Positions 47,906 through 60,000 of a stretch of 64,000 nt of DNA are shown here, piece by piece. Position 1 is the first letter of the stretch; each line of letters opens with the position of its first letter. The notes under the pieces were generated by a model, which made no database searches, was not told the origin of the DNA, and saw only the letters and a list, made by a program, of their open reading frames with translations. The stretch covers positions 233,501-297,500 of the forward strand of contig JAHQIY010000008.1 of assembly GCA_019054805.1 (NCBI GenBank), given 5' to 3'. The stretch comes from Brachionus manjavacas. Its lineage: Eukaryota; Rotifera; Eurotatoria; Ploima; Brachionidae. The position numbers were made by a program, and so were the translations under genes.

Positions 47906-50900
47906 GAGAATAATTTTTATTTAATTTACTGAATTTGATTTTTACAATTATTTGATCAAAGTTTATAGATCAAGTATTTTCCAAATAATCAAATAAATAA
48001 TGGAAATAAATAAAATAATTAAATTTTGAAGAGTTTATATTATCAGAAAAATGATGTTTAATTTTCTTATTCCTCATAAACTCATAAATAAAGGACAATT
48101 AAAATCGATACCCCAAATTTTTATTTTTTTTCCCCAAATATTAAATAAATTATTAATTTCATACTTAAAAAAAATTAACACTTAATTAAATAAAAATCCA
48201 CCATTTTTGACTTATTGACACTTTTTATTAAAAAATGATAACAAATTTAAGAATAAGTACCTAAATTATGAGAATAGAGTGTTTGTAAAAAAAAAAAGAT
48301 AATATTTAATCGATTTTTATGCTGAAAATCTTGTCAGCTATATTTTATAGAAAGTTGTTCATGTCATTAAAGTTTTTAGCTTCAATTTTAAAATTTAAAA
48401 TTTAAAAATCGAAAAATAATAACTTTTAGCAAGTTTGATTATTGCATTTTTTGAAAAATAATATTCAAGAGTGGAACAATAATCAATGTAAAGCAAAATA
48501 AGTATAAAAATAAGTAAATTTTTACGTATATAGTTAGCTAAGTCTTCTATAAGTAAGCTTTGAAAAATTAAGAAAATAAAATGGTTCAACACTGAACCTT
48601 TTGGTGAAGCAGATTAAAATTTTACGTCTGATTTTATTTAAGAGTTTTGGCGTCTTTTAAGTGAGTTAATTATAGAATGTAAATTTACTTTATGTTTCTT
48701 AAATTTTATATAAAACAAAAAATGCAACATTACTTTATTTTTATTACAAAATTTAGGTACTTTATCTTAAATTGGTTAATATTTTTTAAATAAAAAGTGT
48801 TTTTGTTCTATCCAAAATTTACATTTACTTCATTAAAGTAAATTCCCCAATTAATTTAAATTTGGAGAAAAAAATAAAAAATTTAGGGTATTTTATTCAA
48901 AATTTGTGATGCTCGAACTAAATTTCTTAAAATAAATAAAGAATATAATTAATTTAAAAGTTCAGATATTTAAAAATGTTAAGTTTATAATTTAAAAGCT
49001 GGTTCTAATAATAGTAAGTAACAAGTTTAAAATAAAATTTAAGGCTCAAAATTTAAGAAATCTTTAAAACTTTTTAAATGATTTTTTTTCTCAATGCATT
49101 AAAAAGGTAACTAATATAACATTGATACTTTTATTGCTACATTTTAAAAATGATCTCTCAAAGATGATTTAAAACAATCATAAGTTTAAAAATAATGTTA
49201 ATTTTAATAATTTTAAATAATCATAATTCCTTTTGTTAAAATAAACTCAAAGAGTTGTCTCGGAGTTTAAAAAAAGAGTTAAATAAAAAAATTATTTTTC
49301 ATTTTTATTTTTGATTGAACCTCGGATTTAGAAAAATATTTTAACAACAAAAAACTCGAATATTTTTCCTAGAGTCTATCAATTTATTAAAGCATTTTCT
49401 TTTAAACAAATTAAAATTTCGATTGCCAATTTTGTTATGCGCATTTTCATTTTACATTTTTGGACAAAAAAATATATTTTAAAGGAAAAAAATAAGAAAA
49501 TAATTGAAAGCGCCTTTAAAATTAAATAGAGTCTTTTAAATAACGATTTTTTATTTAAAAGAAGTGAGGATTACGCTGTTGATTTAGATAAATGATAATC
49601 AAGAAAAAAATTTTTGTACAATCTTTTATCTATTTCAGTTTCTTTCATAAAAAATGATCTTTTTGATAATATAAAAAGGTATGCATTTTTTAACTTGGTT
49701 CTAAGGCTCATTTTGCATCACGTTTAGACAAAAAAAAGTTTAAAAAAAATAAAATAAAATACATTTCTCAAAATATGATAATATTGAAAATAAAATTAAA
49801 ATATCCACGACAAAATTTAATTAATTTATATAAGAATACAATTAAAGATAATTTTTAAACATTTTTGCAAATTTCTTGTTCTGAATTGGAAATTATAAGA
49901 ACTTTATTAATAAAGCATTAAATCCTTAAAGATTGTTAGATTTTCTGAAAAATATTCATTTCAGAAATCATTGAGAGTTTATTTGAATTCATAAAAATGG
50001 AAATGCATTTTGATTTTCTTTCACATTTAAGTAAAGAACTAAAATTCAATCGAACCAATTTTTATAAAATTAATTTTTTAAAATTATTTTGTTCTTAAAA
50101 GTTAGCAATAAAAATTTTATTTAAAATTTTTTCACGTTCACATTGCTGGTTCTAATAGTTGTAAGTAACAAATTTAAAATAAAAATTCTTTCATTTTCAA
50201 AATATTTTTCTATTAACGCCTATTTAAAAAAATATAAAATTAAAAATCTATAAAAATTCTCTTTGAAAATGTTTGGCCTGTTTTGAGCATGCGTAATCAA
50301 ATAGACTATATTACCAAACAATTGTCTCACATAATCTCCTTTGAAAAATCAATAGGTAATTTTAACTGACGAATTTAATTTCCTATTTATTTTTAAATAA
50401 TCACTCCATTTGATTATTATTTTTTCTGTTTTAAATGATAAATCAAACACAACCAAGGGTTGAAAGGAAGTAAGCTGTTTCCAAGCAGCATGTCCAAACT
50501 ACACGCTTTTGCGCTGCCAATCTGCTTTAGAACCAAAAAAAGCCAATGTTCAAAAATCGAATTGAATCAAAAAAATAATCCACAACCCCAACCCTCTTTA
50601 TTTTCAAATTAAAAATTTATCTAATTATTTTTATTTGAATGCATTAAATACAACAAAAAAGGAATTTTTATCATTTTAAAATTTTCGAATTGAAAACTTG
50701 AATTTTTCTCCTTAATCAATTTTAGAATAACAATTTGAGTGAAATTAAAGGTGAAATTTGCTAAGAAATATTTTTCCAAGTCTATCGCTAGGTGATTTGA
50801 TATTTCGAAATGTGTTTATATCATCGAAACGCTTCAAACAGTCCTTACAGGTAGATAAAATATTTCGAATAATTATGAATCACATTCACCTATGAGAAAA

Positions 50901-51080
50901 AATTCTTGAAACGTAATTTAAATGAGCCTAGCTACAGCTTTAAAAGATTTTTTTATTTCATTTAAATTTTAAAGCTTTTTAAAAAGCAAGTTTTACAAAA
51001 AAATTTTCTAGAAATTTTCTTAACCCGCTGTTGCGGAGATACCCAAACGACTCTGGTAGTCTAAGTACAAAAATTCAACA
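47906..51080. other. Spacer between the dynein and bHLH-PAS genes
   Basis: Over 3 kb of AT-rich sequence. The short frame at 48395-48592 (-) is not convincing. A GC-richer patch near 50455-50545 could be a promoter or 5' exon of the downstream gene but shows no clear signal. The last 70 bp contain a non-AT-rich stretch (CCCGCTGTTGCGGAGATACC) that is probably 5' UTR. Confidence 0.4.
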
Positions 51081-52808
51081 ATGGACATCAATCAAACAGG
51101 AAACTCGAAAGAAAGAAGGGAACAGCTCAAAAGGGAGATAGACGTGCTGGGCAAAAATCTTCCATTTAAATTTGAGAAAAATTCCCAGCTCAGAATTCTG
51201 AAAGCCATTTGTACATACATCAAAAAAGATAAGCACTTGGGCCACATCAACCAGCCTGACTCTTGCACTGGGCCGCCGTTCTTCAGTCCAAATGACAACA
51301 ACATGGACCAGGTTAGCTCGGGCTTCATCACTTGTTTCACCAAAAAAGGAGACCTAGTCTACATATCTGACAATATAAGCGACTACTTTGGAATTAATGC
51401 TGTAATTTTTTTAGTGGCAACATTTGTGTTTTGATTTAATAAAATTTAATAGTTAGATGTTCTCTTTGCCTATGACAACATTTCGGAAATACCTTGCAAG
51501 CATGACTCGGCAATTTTTACCAAATTGTTCCGCAATTACCAAAATTACGTGCTGCCCAACAAAGTAAGCTTCTATTCAAGTTGGTTTGTGTCGCGAATCC
51601 AAAAAAAAAATATCTACTTGAATGAATATAAAGTAGTTTAAAATTTTTTTTCTAAAATAGTTTATTAAATTAAAAAAAAAATGAAAAATTTAGCAATTTA
51701 AAATGAGCGGTCATTATGACACTAGAACTGAATTGTTTGTGTTCTCATGCGAGCCAGTTTTGTCGACCAGCAACAGAGACGTGCTCACACTGACTCATCC
51801 AAGATGCTTCAAGTCAACCCACAAGCTCAACCTGCAAATATTGGACTACACCTCTACATTCTACCAATTGCTGGGCTACACTAGCATTGATTTTCAAGAA
51901 ATATTCAACCTTTATCGCTTGATTAGCGCGGACTCCCTGCAAACCGTAGTCAAACGACACAAAGATCGTATGATCTTAATTTCGAAATTAAATTTTATCT
52001 AATTTTATCTTTTTTTTTTTTTAAATAAATTAGTTTTGCTTGTCAAGAACACACGAGGCTACATCGATAGAGTTAAGCTTACGCACCGAGATGGCGGCTA
52101 CATCGACTGCCTACTGAACATGTACTATGATCCCAAGGGATTCATTGTCTGTGTCTACCAACTAATCAAGTACTTTGCTAAATTTAGGAATTTTATTTCT
52201 CTTAAATTTTTTGTATTCAAAGTGATGAGGACATAGAAAATTACATGAGCTATATGAATGTGTTTAATTGCTGTAAGAATTTGGAAAAAAGCTCCGAGAT
52301 TTTTGAGGACTTTAGTCCGGTGAGCTCGGACGATGGCGAATTTTCACATGGCAGTCCGGCCGCTAAACACAAGCTAGAACAGGTGAGTGACGATGAAGAA
52401 AAAAAGGCCAAAAAGACTAAATTAAATGTGGCCGAGGCACTGGATATTTACAACATTGAAGAAGCTCTGAAAAAAGAGTTGTATTCGCCCAGATGCCAAA
52501 ATTCCAATGGATGCACAAATTTCGACTTTGGCCGAAATTGTTTGCCTAGTGACAATTATTTTGGTCAAGTAGAACACAGCACATGTGAGTATAATCAAAA
52601 TGAAAGTAAAATTGAGAATAATTTGGACAGCTTTGACTTTGAAAATCAATTTCTGCAAGATTGTGATTTGGAAAGCTTTAAGTGTGCGTACAATTTATCC
52701 AGCGACTTTTTAGCCGATTCAAATGAGAAATATAACATCAATAACCAATATTGTACCAACAATTATGACTATTTTTTTAATACTATTTACGATAGGCAAA
52801 TTTATTGA
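51081..52808 (+). CDS. bHLH-PAS transcription factor, NPAS4/dysfusion-like
   Basis: Five exons: 51081-51401, 51453-51632, 51694-51967, 52034-52169, 52223-52808; introns 51-66 bp. The start MDINQTGNSKERREQLKREI carries a basic helix with SKxRRxQxxxEI, the pattern of the NPAS4/dysfusion group (SKARRDQINAEI), not the NER type of other bHLH-PAS proteins. PAS-A: SSGFITCFTKKGDLVYISDN then LDVLFAYDNISEI. The linker includes FVSRIQKKNIYLNEYK (family: 'sFicRmr...yKvl'). PAS-B: YTSTFYQLLGYTSIDF, RVKLTHRDGGYIDCLLNMYY. The C-terminal about 170 residues are acidic and Asn/Ser/Phe-rich with a KKAKKTK cluster, likely an activation region with a nuclear signal. NPAS4 relatives dimerise with ARNT-type partners; the role here is inferred. 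Confidence 0.87.
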
Positions 52809-52919
52809 ATTTTTTTTGTTTATTTTTTAATTCAAATTTGGCTAAATGCTGGAAAGTTTAGCTTTTATTATTTATTAGATTTATTCAAGTCCTTGCTGGC
52901 AATGTGACTAGTTCAAGTC

Positions 52920-52925
52920 AATAAA
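52920..52925 (+). promoter_or_regulatory. Polyadenylation signal AATAAA of the bHLH-PAS gene
   Basis: Hexamer 112 bp after the stop. Support is positional only. Confidence 0.4.
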
Positions 52926-53274
52926 TTAGATATTTATACTCATTTTTATTTTTTTCTAAAATAATTTTTTTTTGCTATAAATTCAATAAAATTTTTAGAA
53001 TGCCACAATTTTTTACTTTATTGTAGTGGTAAAAGCATAAAAGTTATCTTCTGCAAGAAGCTCAAGGAAAACTTCCCTGGTAGTTCTTACAGCCTTCCTT
53101 CATGCAAACATTAGGCTCCTTTTTAAATAAATTAAATTACATAACCGGAATAAAAAATAACAAGTTGATAAAGCAAATCTTGCTCTGTCCGTGGAAATGG
53201 ACCTAGGATGTCCCATGATATTAAATGGAAGGACGTGCTGGACCGGCTATTTCGGCAAAATATGATGAATATTA

Positions 53275-54011
53275 TCTAAAGAACAGCATGGATTTGTCAA
53301 GAAAAAGTCATGTACATCTAATCTTATGGAAACTCTAGATTTCATCTCAATGAGTCTAGACAAAAGTATTCCTGTTGATGTAATTCTGCTAGATTTTGCA
53401 AAAGCATTTGATACTGTTCCGCACAGACGACTAATAGCTAAATTGAAAGCGTAAGGCTTTGATGGTCTGACACTAAAATGGATTGAAGCTTTCTTGAAAA
53501 ATAGAAGACAACGAGTCAAATTTTGTCGGATTGGGTTGAGATTTTTAGCGGTGTACCACAAGGATCAGTGATTGGTCCACTTTTGTTCGTTTTGTATATC
53601 AATGATCTACCAAAAGGAATAGAGAATATTGTCAAAATGTATGCAGATGATACAAAAATATTCTCGCAAACGGTATCAGAAAAAAGCGCAGTGAAATTTC
53701 AATCAGATTTAGATTTAATTTTCAAGTGGACTCAAGATTGGCTTCTTCTCTTCAACACATCAAAATGTGTGGTTATGCATTACGGTCATAAAAACAAAGA
53801 ATTCACTTATTTTATTAATGGTAAACAGTTATCAACGTCTGAAACCGAAAGGGATCTTGGAGTTATCTTCAATACAAATCTCAAATGGAAAAATCAAGTG
53901 ATAGAGGCTACAAACAAAGCAAATCAAATGTTGGGTCGCATCAGAAAATCATTCGCTCGTTTTGATTGTAAGTTATTTAGATCATTGTATTTAACTTTTG
54001 TTCGTCCTTAA
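53275..54011 (+). pseudogene. CR1/Jockey-like LINE reverse-transcriptase fragment
   Basis: Plus strand: KEQHGFVKKKSCTSNLMETL, LLDFAKAFDTVPHRRLIAKL, a stop at about 53452, then WIEAFLKNRRQRVKF. After a frame change come FSGVPQGSVIGPLLFVLYIN, VKMYADDTKIF, RDLGVIFNTNLKWKNQVIEA and LFRSLYLTFVRP, ending at a stop at 54009. The order matches CR1-like RT palm blocks. It is truncated at both ends. Confidence 0.82.
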
Positions 54012-54726
54012 CAAAGTAATGAAATTTTAAAATCAGTCTTTTAAAAAAATGTTATTTTTTTTTTACAAAATTCAAAACATAGTAGAGCAAAAAATTAAAT
54101 TCATTAGAAAAATTTAACTAATTAAACAAAATAAAATAAAATATTTAAAAAAAATCAAGTCTTCTATTCTTAATAATTTCTTAATAATCTCAACAATTTT
54201 ATTAACGTCAATTTCTTGTAATTAAGATGACTCAATATTCATGAAGCTTATTACATTTAATCTTTCTTGACCTAGTCTGCTTCGGAGACAATTTTTTTTT
54301 AATTATTTTTTAAACTGCAGAACATTTAAAAATTTCTAACTCTTTTTTAAATTAAATTTTAATAATTCAAGTTTACTGATTTAAAACTTAATTCTGACTT
54401 TTTTCATAATAAAAAATTATGTTTTTTCAAAAATTAGTTTCAAACTCATTTGATTCAATTTTATTTTGGCTTTAAATTCTAAAAATTAATAGATACATCA
54501 TCGAAAGTCTTTGAACGATCAATACAAAAGTGAAAAATACCATTATTTTACCATTTTTTGCCAAAATATCGATCTATTGGTAAAATAATAGGTTAAATTA
54601 ATACACCATTCAGTATATGAGACTGTGTGCTTTCAGAATATATACATATTAATAAGGTAATGTTTATTAGAACATGAGATATTTTAGCTCAAAGGTAACT
54701 AAATTTTGTTTTTTTTTTAACTTTGA

Positions 54727-54737
54727 GGGGGGGGGGG
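54727..54737. repeat. Poly-G run
   Basis: About 11 consecutive G in otherwise AT-rich sequence. Confidence 0.85.
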
Positions 54738-55029
54738 ATCAAAATTTTTTTTTTTGACAATACCTAAAAAATCATTTTTTCAAGATTTTCAAGAATGCAG
54801 ATTAATATTTTAAATTCGGTTTGCTGAAATTCAGATAGTGCTGTAGTTTTGCTACGCGCGAACCTTTATTTGAATTTTCAAAGTATCAAATAAATGAAGA
54901 TTTTTGTTTGTTAAATTTTTTTTATTTTTTTCAAAAGTCGACTGAAAAAGAAGAGATAAAAATAATTTTTTTTTTAATTTAAATTTTTTTACAATTCTCT
55001 CTTATGGCGGCGCCAAAATACCTCAAAAG

Positions 55030-55076
55030 GTGATGTGGTGATCGCCACACTTCGCCATGACGTAGCTCCGCCACTG
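55030..55076. mobile_element. Possible hAT-type terminal end
   Basis: On the minus strand the sequence begins CAGTGGCGGAGCTACGTCAT and continues with GGCGAAGTGTGGCGATCACC. CAGTGGCGG is a frequent hAT terminus and this GC-rich stretch stands out. The matching second end was not found. Confidence 0.3.
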
Positions 55077-55082
55077 ACGCGA

Positions 55083-55803
55083 CCTAAGAGTTTAAATTGA
55101 ACAACAACCTCAAGAAGGAATCTCAAGTTAACAGTGCAGTCACGAAAACGATATTTTAGGTAAACTTAAAGACAGCTTTTTAAATTGGGACTTAAAAGGG
55201 GTTGTGAAGTTCATTTCAATTCAGAAAAACTTGAATAACTTTTTAATTAGAAGAGATAATTTAGTTCTGTAAAATGCTTAATGGTTAAGGAACTTTGCTT
55301 AATCCTAAAATTCATGTCTGCAAAAACTCTGCAATGTAATTGCACACTCGATTGGAAAAATGGCAAAATGCAGAAAATTGCAGAGTATTTTGCAGACTTA
55401 TTTTACTGCATTAAGCAAATTTGCTTATAATTAAGCATTTTACAGAACTGAATTATCTCTTTTAGTAAAAAAGTTATTCAAGTTTTTCTGAATTGAAATG
55501 ATCGAATTGAAACGAACTTCACAACCCCGACTTAAAAACTCTATGACTCCTGTTTACATCTTATGTAAGTCTAATTTTGAAATATTGATCATCAGCTTGG
55601 AAGCCGTAACTAAAAAATAGACATCAAAAAATCGAAAAAGTGCAGCGAAGAGCTACTAAGCTTAAACCACAATTAGGGAACAAGAGCTGATTGGGGAACA
55701 AAGATGTTAAACAGCTTCAAGAAAAGATTAGATAATTTTAATTCATCTCAAAATAACTTTACAATCTAAATTTATCTGCAATAATAATAATAATAATAAT
55801 AAT
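55083..55803 (+). pseudogene. Decayed CR1-like LINE 3' fragment split by a MITE, with (AAT)n tail
   Basis: Plus strand: ESQVNSAVTKTIF, then VNLKTAF, interrupted at 55198-55528 by an M1 MITE. It resumes with LYDSCLHLM, VSLILKY, SSAWKP and KIEKVQRRATKLKPQLGNK, and ends at an (AAT)n run, 55780-55803. The order is that of the CR1 RT thumb and 3' tail ('vRP.LEYas..WsP.l..di..lEkvQRRaTklip'). Multiple stops show it is old. It overlaps in content with 53275-54011, so it is a separate copy. Confidence 0.7.
55198..55528. mobile_element. M1 family MITE, copy 2, with 9-bp target duplication
   Basis: Ends GGGGTTGTGAAGTTC and GAACTTCACAACCCC. Inner arms such as CAGAAAAACTTGAATAACTT and AAGTTATTCAAGTTTTTCTG are also inverted, so most of the 331 bp can fold back. 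The flanks GACTTAAAA at 55189-55197 and 55529-55537 are identical. Insertion into the LINE thumb region is shown by continuity of the LINE sequence on both sides. Confidence 0.9.
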
Positions 55804-56076
55804 ATAAAAATGATAAATGAAGCTTTGCGTAATAATACGAAAAATTACATATTTTAGAAAAAAATAAAATAACGTAAAATAACCAAAAACCCTGGTATCA
55901 AGTCAGCACTGTTGTAACTTCAAAAAAAAATTCAAAAAAATTTCAAAAAAATTAAATTTTGCAACATACTCTACAGAGCCTTGTTGATGTCATTTTTATT
56001 TTAGTTTTTTAAAAATTGAATTAGTGTCTATTAATCTGATTGCTTTAATCAAAGTAAATTAAATTTAAATTAAATT

Positions 56077-57057
56077 TTAAAAATGATGTTTTAAAAAATT
56101 GACCAAAGAGCTTGAATTACTATGGCAAAATTGCATTAATAATTCACGTAGATTTGAAACATTGAAATTTTTCAATTTTAAAGCATCAATTATATCATTT
56201 AAAATTTTTTCTATTTTCTTATCATGGAAAGTACAATAGTGAAAATCTCGGTTTGCTTGACTAGCAGCAATCAATTGTATGACAACTTTAAAAAATAAAA
56301 TAATAATTAAATTTTAAGTACCATTTTTTACATTTAAGTTGAATGTCGCCATTAAAAGCACCGCAACCCCAATTACCAGATGCAATAGGCAGTTGATTTG
56401 AGCCTGAACTGAAACCAATATATGCCTTAGTAATTTCCCTATCAATTAAATCTTTTTGATATTGGATTATAGGATCCGGGTAGCAAAGAGCATCTATCGC
56501 TAGTACATCTGTTCTCTTACGTCCATACTCATCTCTTTGAAATATTCAATTGCAGTTTAAAATAAAAATAACTCTAAATTTAAGTTATTTACTTTTGAAT
56601 TTTATCTTCAAAATTACCAGACCACTTAAATGACCAAGCATAGCCTGAATATGTACTAAACTGTTCTGAACCGCGTATGATGATACATTCGTTATCTTTC
56701 ATTGGTTCCATAAAAAGCATTGACACAATAAGTTCTGGACACATTAAAAATCTAATTTCTTCTTGAACACAGCCTGAATTTAAAACACCTCCTCCGATAT
56801 ACTTGTTGGCAAAATCAACCTGAAGTGCCCCCGTATATTCTTCAATTGTTTTTTCATTTGAAATGACTGGAAATCGAATTTTATTTCTCGAATTTTTAAT
56901 TGTTTGAATATCGAAATCTTGATAAAAGCGGCAAAATGTTATATTTCCCATGTCTTTTTCATTTTTTTGTGTAATTCTATCAAAATAGTGAAGAAGACAC
57001 TTAATTTTTTCAATTTTGACTTGATTTATTACTTTTTGATTTGATTTTGCATACCAA
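56077..57057 (-). CDS. PARG: PARG catalytic exons
   Basis: Three exons (57057-56593, 56534-56332, 56285-56077) with introns of 58 and 46 bp. The first includes KIEKIKCLLHYFDRITQ, then LQVDFANKYIGGGVLNSG and CVQEEIRFLMCPELI. This is the PARG signature GGG-x(n)-QEE with the catalytic glutamate pair. GSEQFSTYSGYAWSFKW corresponds to the substrate-contacting Tyr loop. The second exon holds RKRTDVLAIDALCYPDPI and NQLPIASGNWGCGAFNGDIQ. The T|TT junction gives LKFVIQLIAASQANRD (family: 'LKalIQmlAAA.a.Rd'), confirming the splice. The last exon ends LLMQFCHSNSSS and KHHF. All catalytic motifs are present. Confidence 0.92.
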
Positions 57058-60000
57058 CTAAAAATAAATATTAGCATTAGATTTTTTTTTGATTTTATTT
57101 CAATTTTTTAAACAAAATATAAAATTATGCATAGTCTTAAACGCCTAGTATGGATTAAAATTTAAATTGTCAAAAAATTAAAGTTTGAGAATTTTAATCA
57201 GCTGGAAGAACTCGTTCCAAGTCAAATTTAAAATTGTATTTTTTTTGTCATTGACAGCTTTAGTTTTGTCATCCCCTAAAATAGTGTAAAATTTTCACTA
57301 ATTTAAATAAGACAAATTGATTAATTGACAAATTGAATAATTTATGTGTATATTTAATATTTTGATAAATGCATGGTTGGATCCAATGTCTTCGGTTTTG
57401 TAATTATTCCCAGTCACAACCAAAATAATGTTTCATCGAGGAATTAGCGAAGTTCATCGAAAAATCATCAAATAACCCACTGATTTTACGATGAGACTAT
57501 TAAATCCCCAATCTTGACTAGTATTGTAGCTTGTGACTTAAAAACAAGCCTGGCCAAAATATAAAGATTATCATCATTAAAAAAAATATCTTTTTTTCTG
57601 ACAAATTAGACTTTGCTCAATTAATTAATTTAACTAATTAATAATTTTTTTTTTAAAGATTAGCCTAAATTAATAGAAAAATAGATTTCGGAAAAAATGA
57701 GTTATGGACCTGATCGTATATTTGAATCGAATACTTGGACTATTGAAGTCAACGACAAGCTCTGGTCTAGTTGAGACAATATCAACAACTCAAGTTAACC
57801 GTAGTCAAAAAAACAAAATCACACGGCTAGCGATGCCGGCTTTAATAAGTAGTACAATACGGCAAGGAGAACTTTAAAATTATTGTTAAATGATGAGAAA
57901 CCATAAACTACAATTTTTTAACAGTTTATGTTAATAATATTGGTTTTAAAATTTTTTTTCTTAATTTAAATGAAAATTGTATATTTTATTTACCAAGTAT
58001 AATTAAATTAATTTTTTGTATTTTATTAGAATAAATTCTTTTAAAAGCTAATTTTGAATTTTTTTAAAAAAGCTTGAGTATTTTATTATTTTTTTCAAAA
58101 ATATTTTATTAAATTAAAATAAAGAAATAACAATTGATAAATTACTTTTAAATTTATTTTAACTCGATGAAAAAAAATATATTGAAATATATGAAAAACC
58201 GAAGAAATTCATATTTTTCATCGATGTAACATAATGAATCCGCTCACTCCTCATCGATGATTACTCGATGAATTTTTTTTTTCATTGATGCAACATCAAA
58301 TTTTAATTTACTGGGAATTAGTCACCGTAAGGCCACCTGAAACGCGCTGCTTGAATCATTTATTTTGGCTTAAATTTTTCGGGGGTGACAAATTTAATTT
58401 TTTAAAGATGACAAAAATAACTAAAAGTGGTGACTAATTTAATCTATTCTAGCTGACTTTAAAAAACTAATTATTCTGACAAAAAAACTAAACAACTGAC
58501 AAATATTGAGATGACTTTTTAATAATTTTGCACTGACTATTTTAAAGACAGAGTTTTTTTGGTTTTATTTTATTTCTAATTAAAAATCATTTAATTGTTG
58601 AAAAAATAATTATATATTCAATCAAAAAGTATTATTGTCACTCAAATCATTATTTTATCAGTAAATTAATTTATTTGTCTTCAAATGTAGTTTTTTTGTT
58701 AGTAGATTTAGTCTTTTTTGTCAGTAAAATTTAGTTTTTTTTTTAAGTCCATCAATTGATGGCCTAAAAAAAACCCATTAAAACAGATAAAAACCTCTGA
58801 ACATCTCAAGTAAAACGATCTTTTAAGAGTTAATTCTCCAGCAATATAGTATTTTATATGAAATCCAACTTTTGGCCTAGCAATCTTGTTCTTATAGCGT
58901 CATCACGCTATAAGTTAAGTGGTTAAGTAATTTAAAAGATAAATTTCAAATGGAAAGTTCGCTAGCGAACTCAAGCCAAATTCAACGTTGGAATTTTAAG
59001 AATTCAGTCAAACTGAATCAAAATATGGATTATAAAGTTTGAACACGCCTTTACTGCATCAAGAGTCTTTGAACGTTTAATCGAAATTAATGGTGAATTT
59101 TTTAAGATTGAAGATGCAAACAAATTCCCGGAGACTCGATATTTAGGTTTCACAATCTCTCAGAAGATTTCAACAAGGAATCATTTTGACACTTTTTCGA
59201 AGCTGTTAAAATCAATGGTCTCAAAGTTGAACAAATTTCAGAAGAAACATGCAAAGAAAGTCAAGTAAAAAACATTGTGAAACGAGTAAAAGTTTCCTTC
59301 CCGAAAGAATCAGAACAATTAGTTAGAAATTTGTCTGGTCCAACAGTTCTATACGGATTAAAGTGCATAATTTCAATTGCTGGACAGAAACAAAATTGTT
59401 TTTTGGTAATGGTGAAGGGCACAACATTGCTAGATGTCGTGTTAAAACTAAGCTTGCAAAAACTGTAATCAAAAAGGACATTTGACCTAGAAGTGCTCTT
59501 TAGCTGAAAGGCTTAAATCGATTGAACGAGCAAAAATCGACTATAGCGAACTAGCGATTCAAGAAAAAAATTTCTCAAATAGAAACAAACATGTTGGAAT
59601 TGATAACCAAAACTCCATAGTTCCCAAATAACGAGTCAACAAATGAGGAATCTCTTTTGTCGTCACAGTCCAGCCAAAAAGTTTGCATACTCCAGTTCTA
59701 TCAGTTAATCTTAATAAAGATTCTGAACAAATAAACTGCTCAAATTTCGAAAAATTAAGAGATCAATCTATTAAGTCAACAAAATACCTTGTTTCCAATT
59801 TTCAAACAAGTACGCAAATCAAGCGCGTTTCAGAATCCGACAATTCACAAACAGCTGAATCGAAAAAACTCAAAGATCAAACTAATGAAAAGGAAAACAA
59901 TAAACTTAATGGCGTAATTCAAGACAATAATATTGGACAGAATTCAGATGAAAACAACAGCGATTTTATACACAATGATGAAAAATCTATCTAGTCTGCT

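Noticed and set aside
50440-50545. Extra 5' exon of the bHLH-PAS gene
   Set aside because: The GC-richer patch has no start codon and donor combination that continues the frame. The ATG at 51081 gives a complete bHLH start.
57100-57300. Missing PARG exon just upstream of the catalytic exons
   Set aside because: The minus strand there gives only short frames (MTKLKLSMTKK) unlike the expected accessory-domain segment. The true upstream exons were found at 62.3-62.9 kb.
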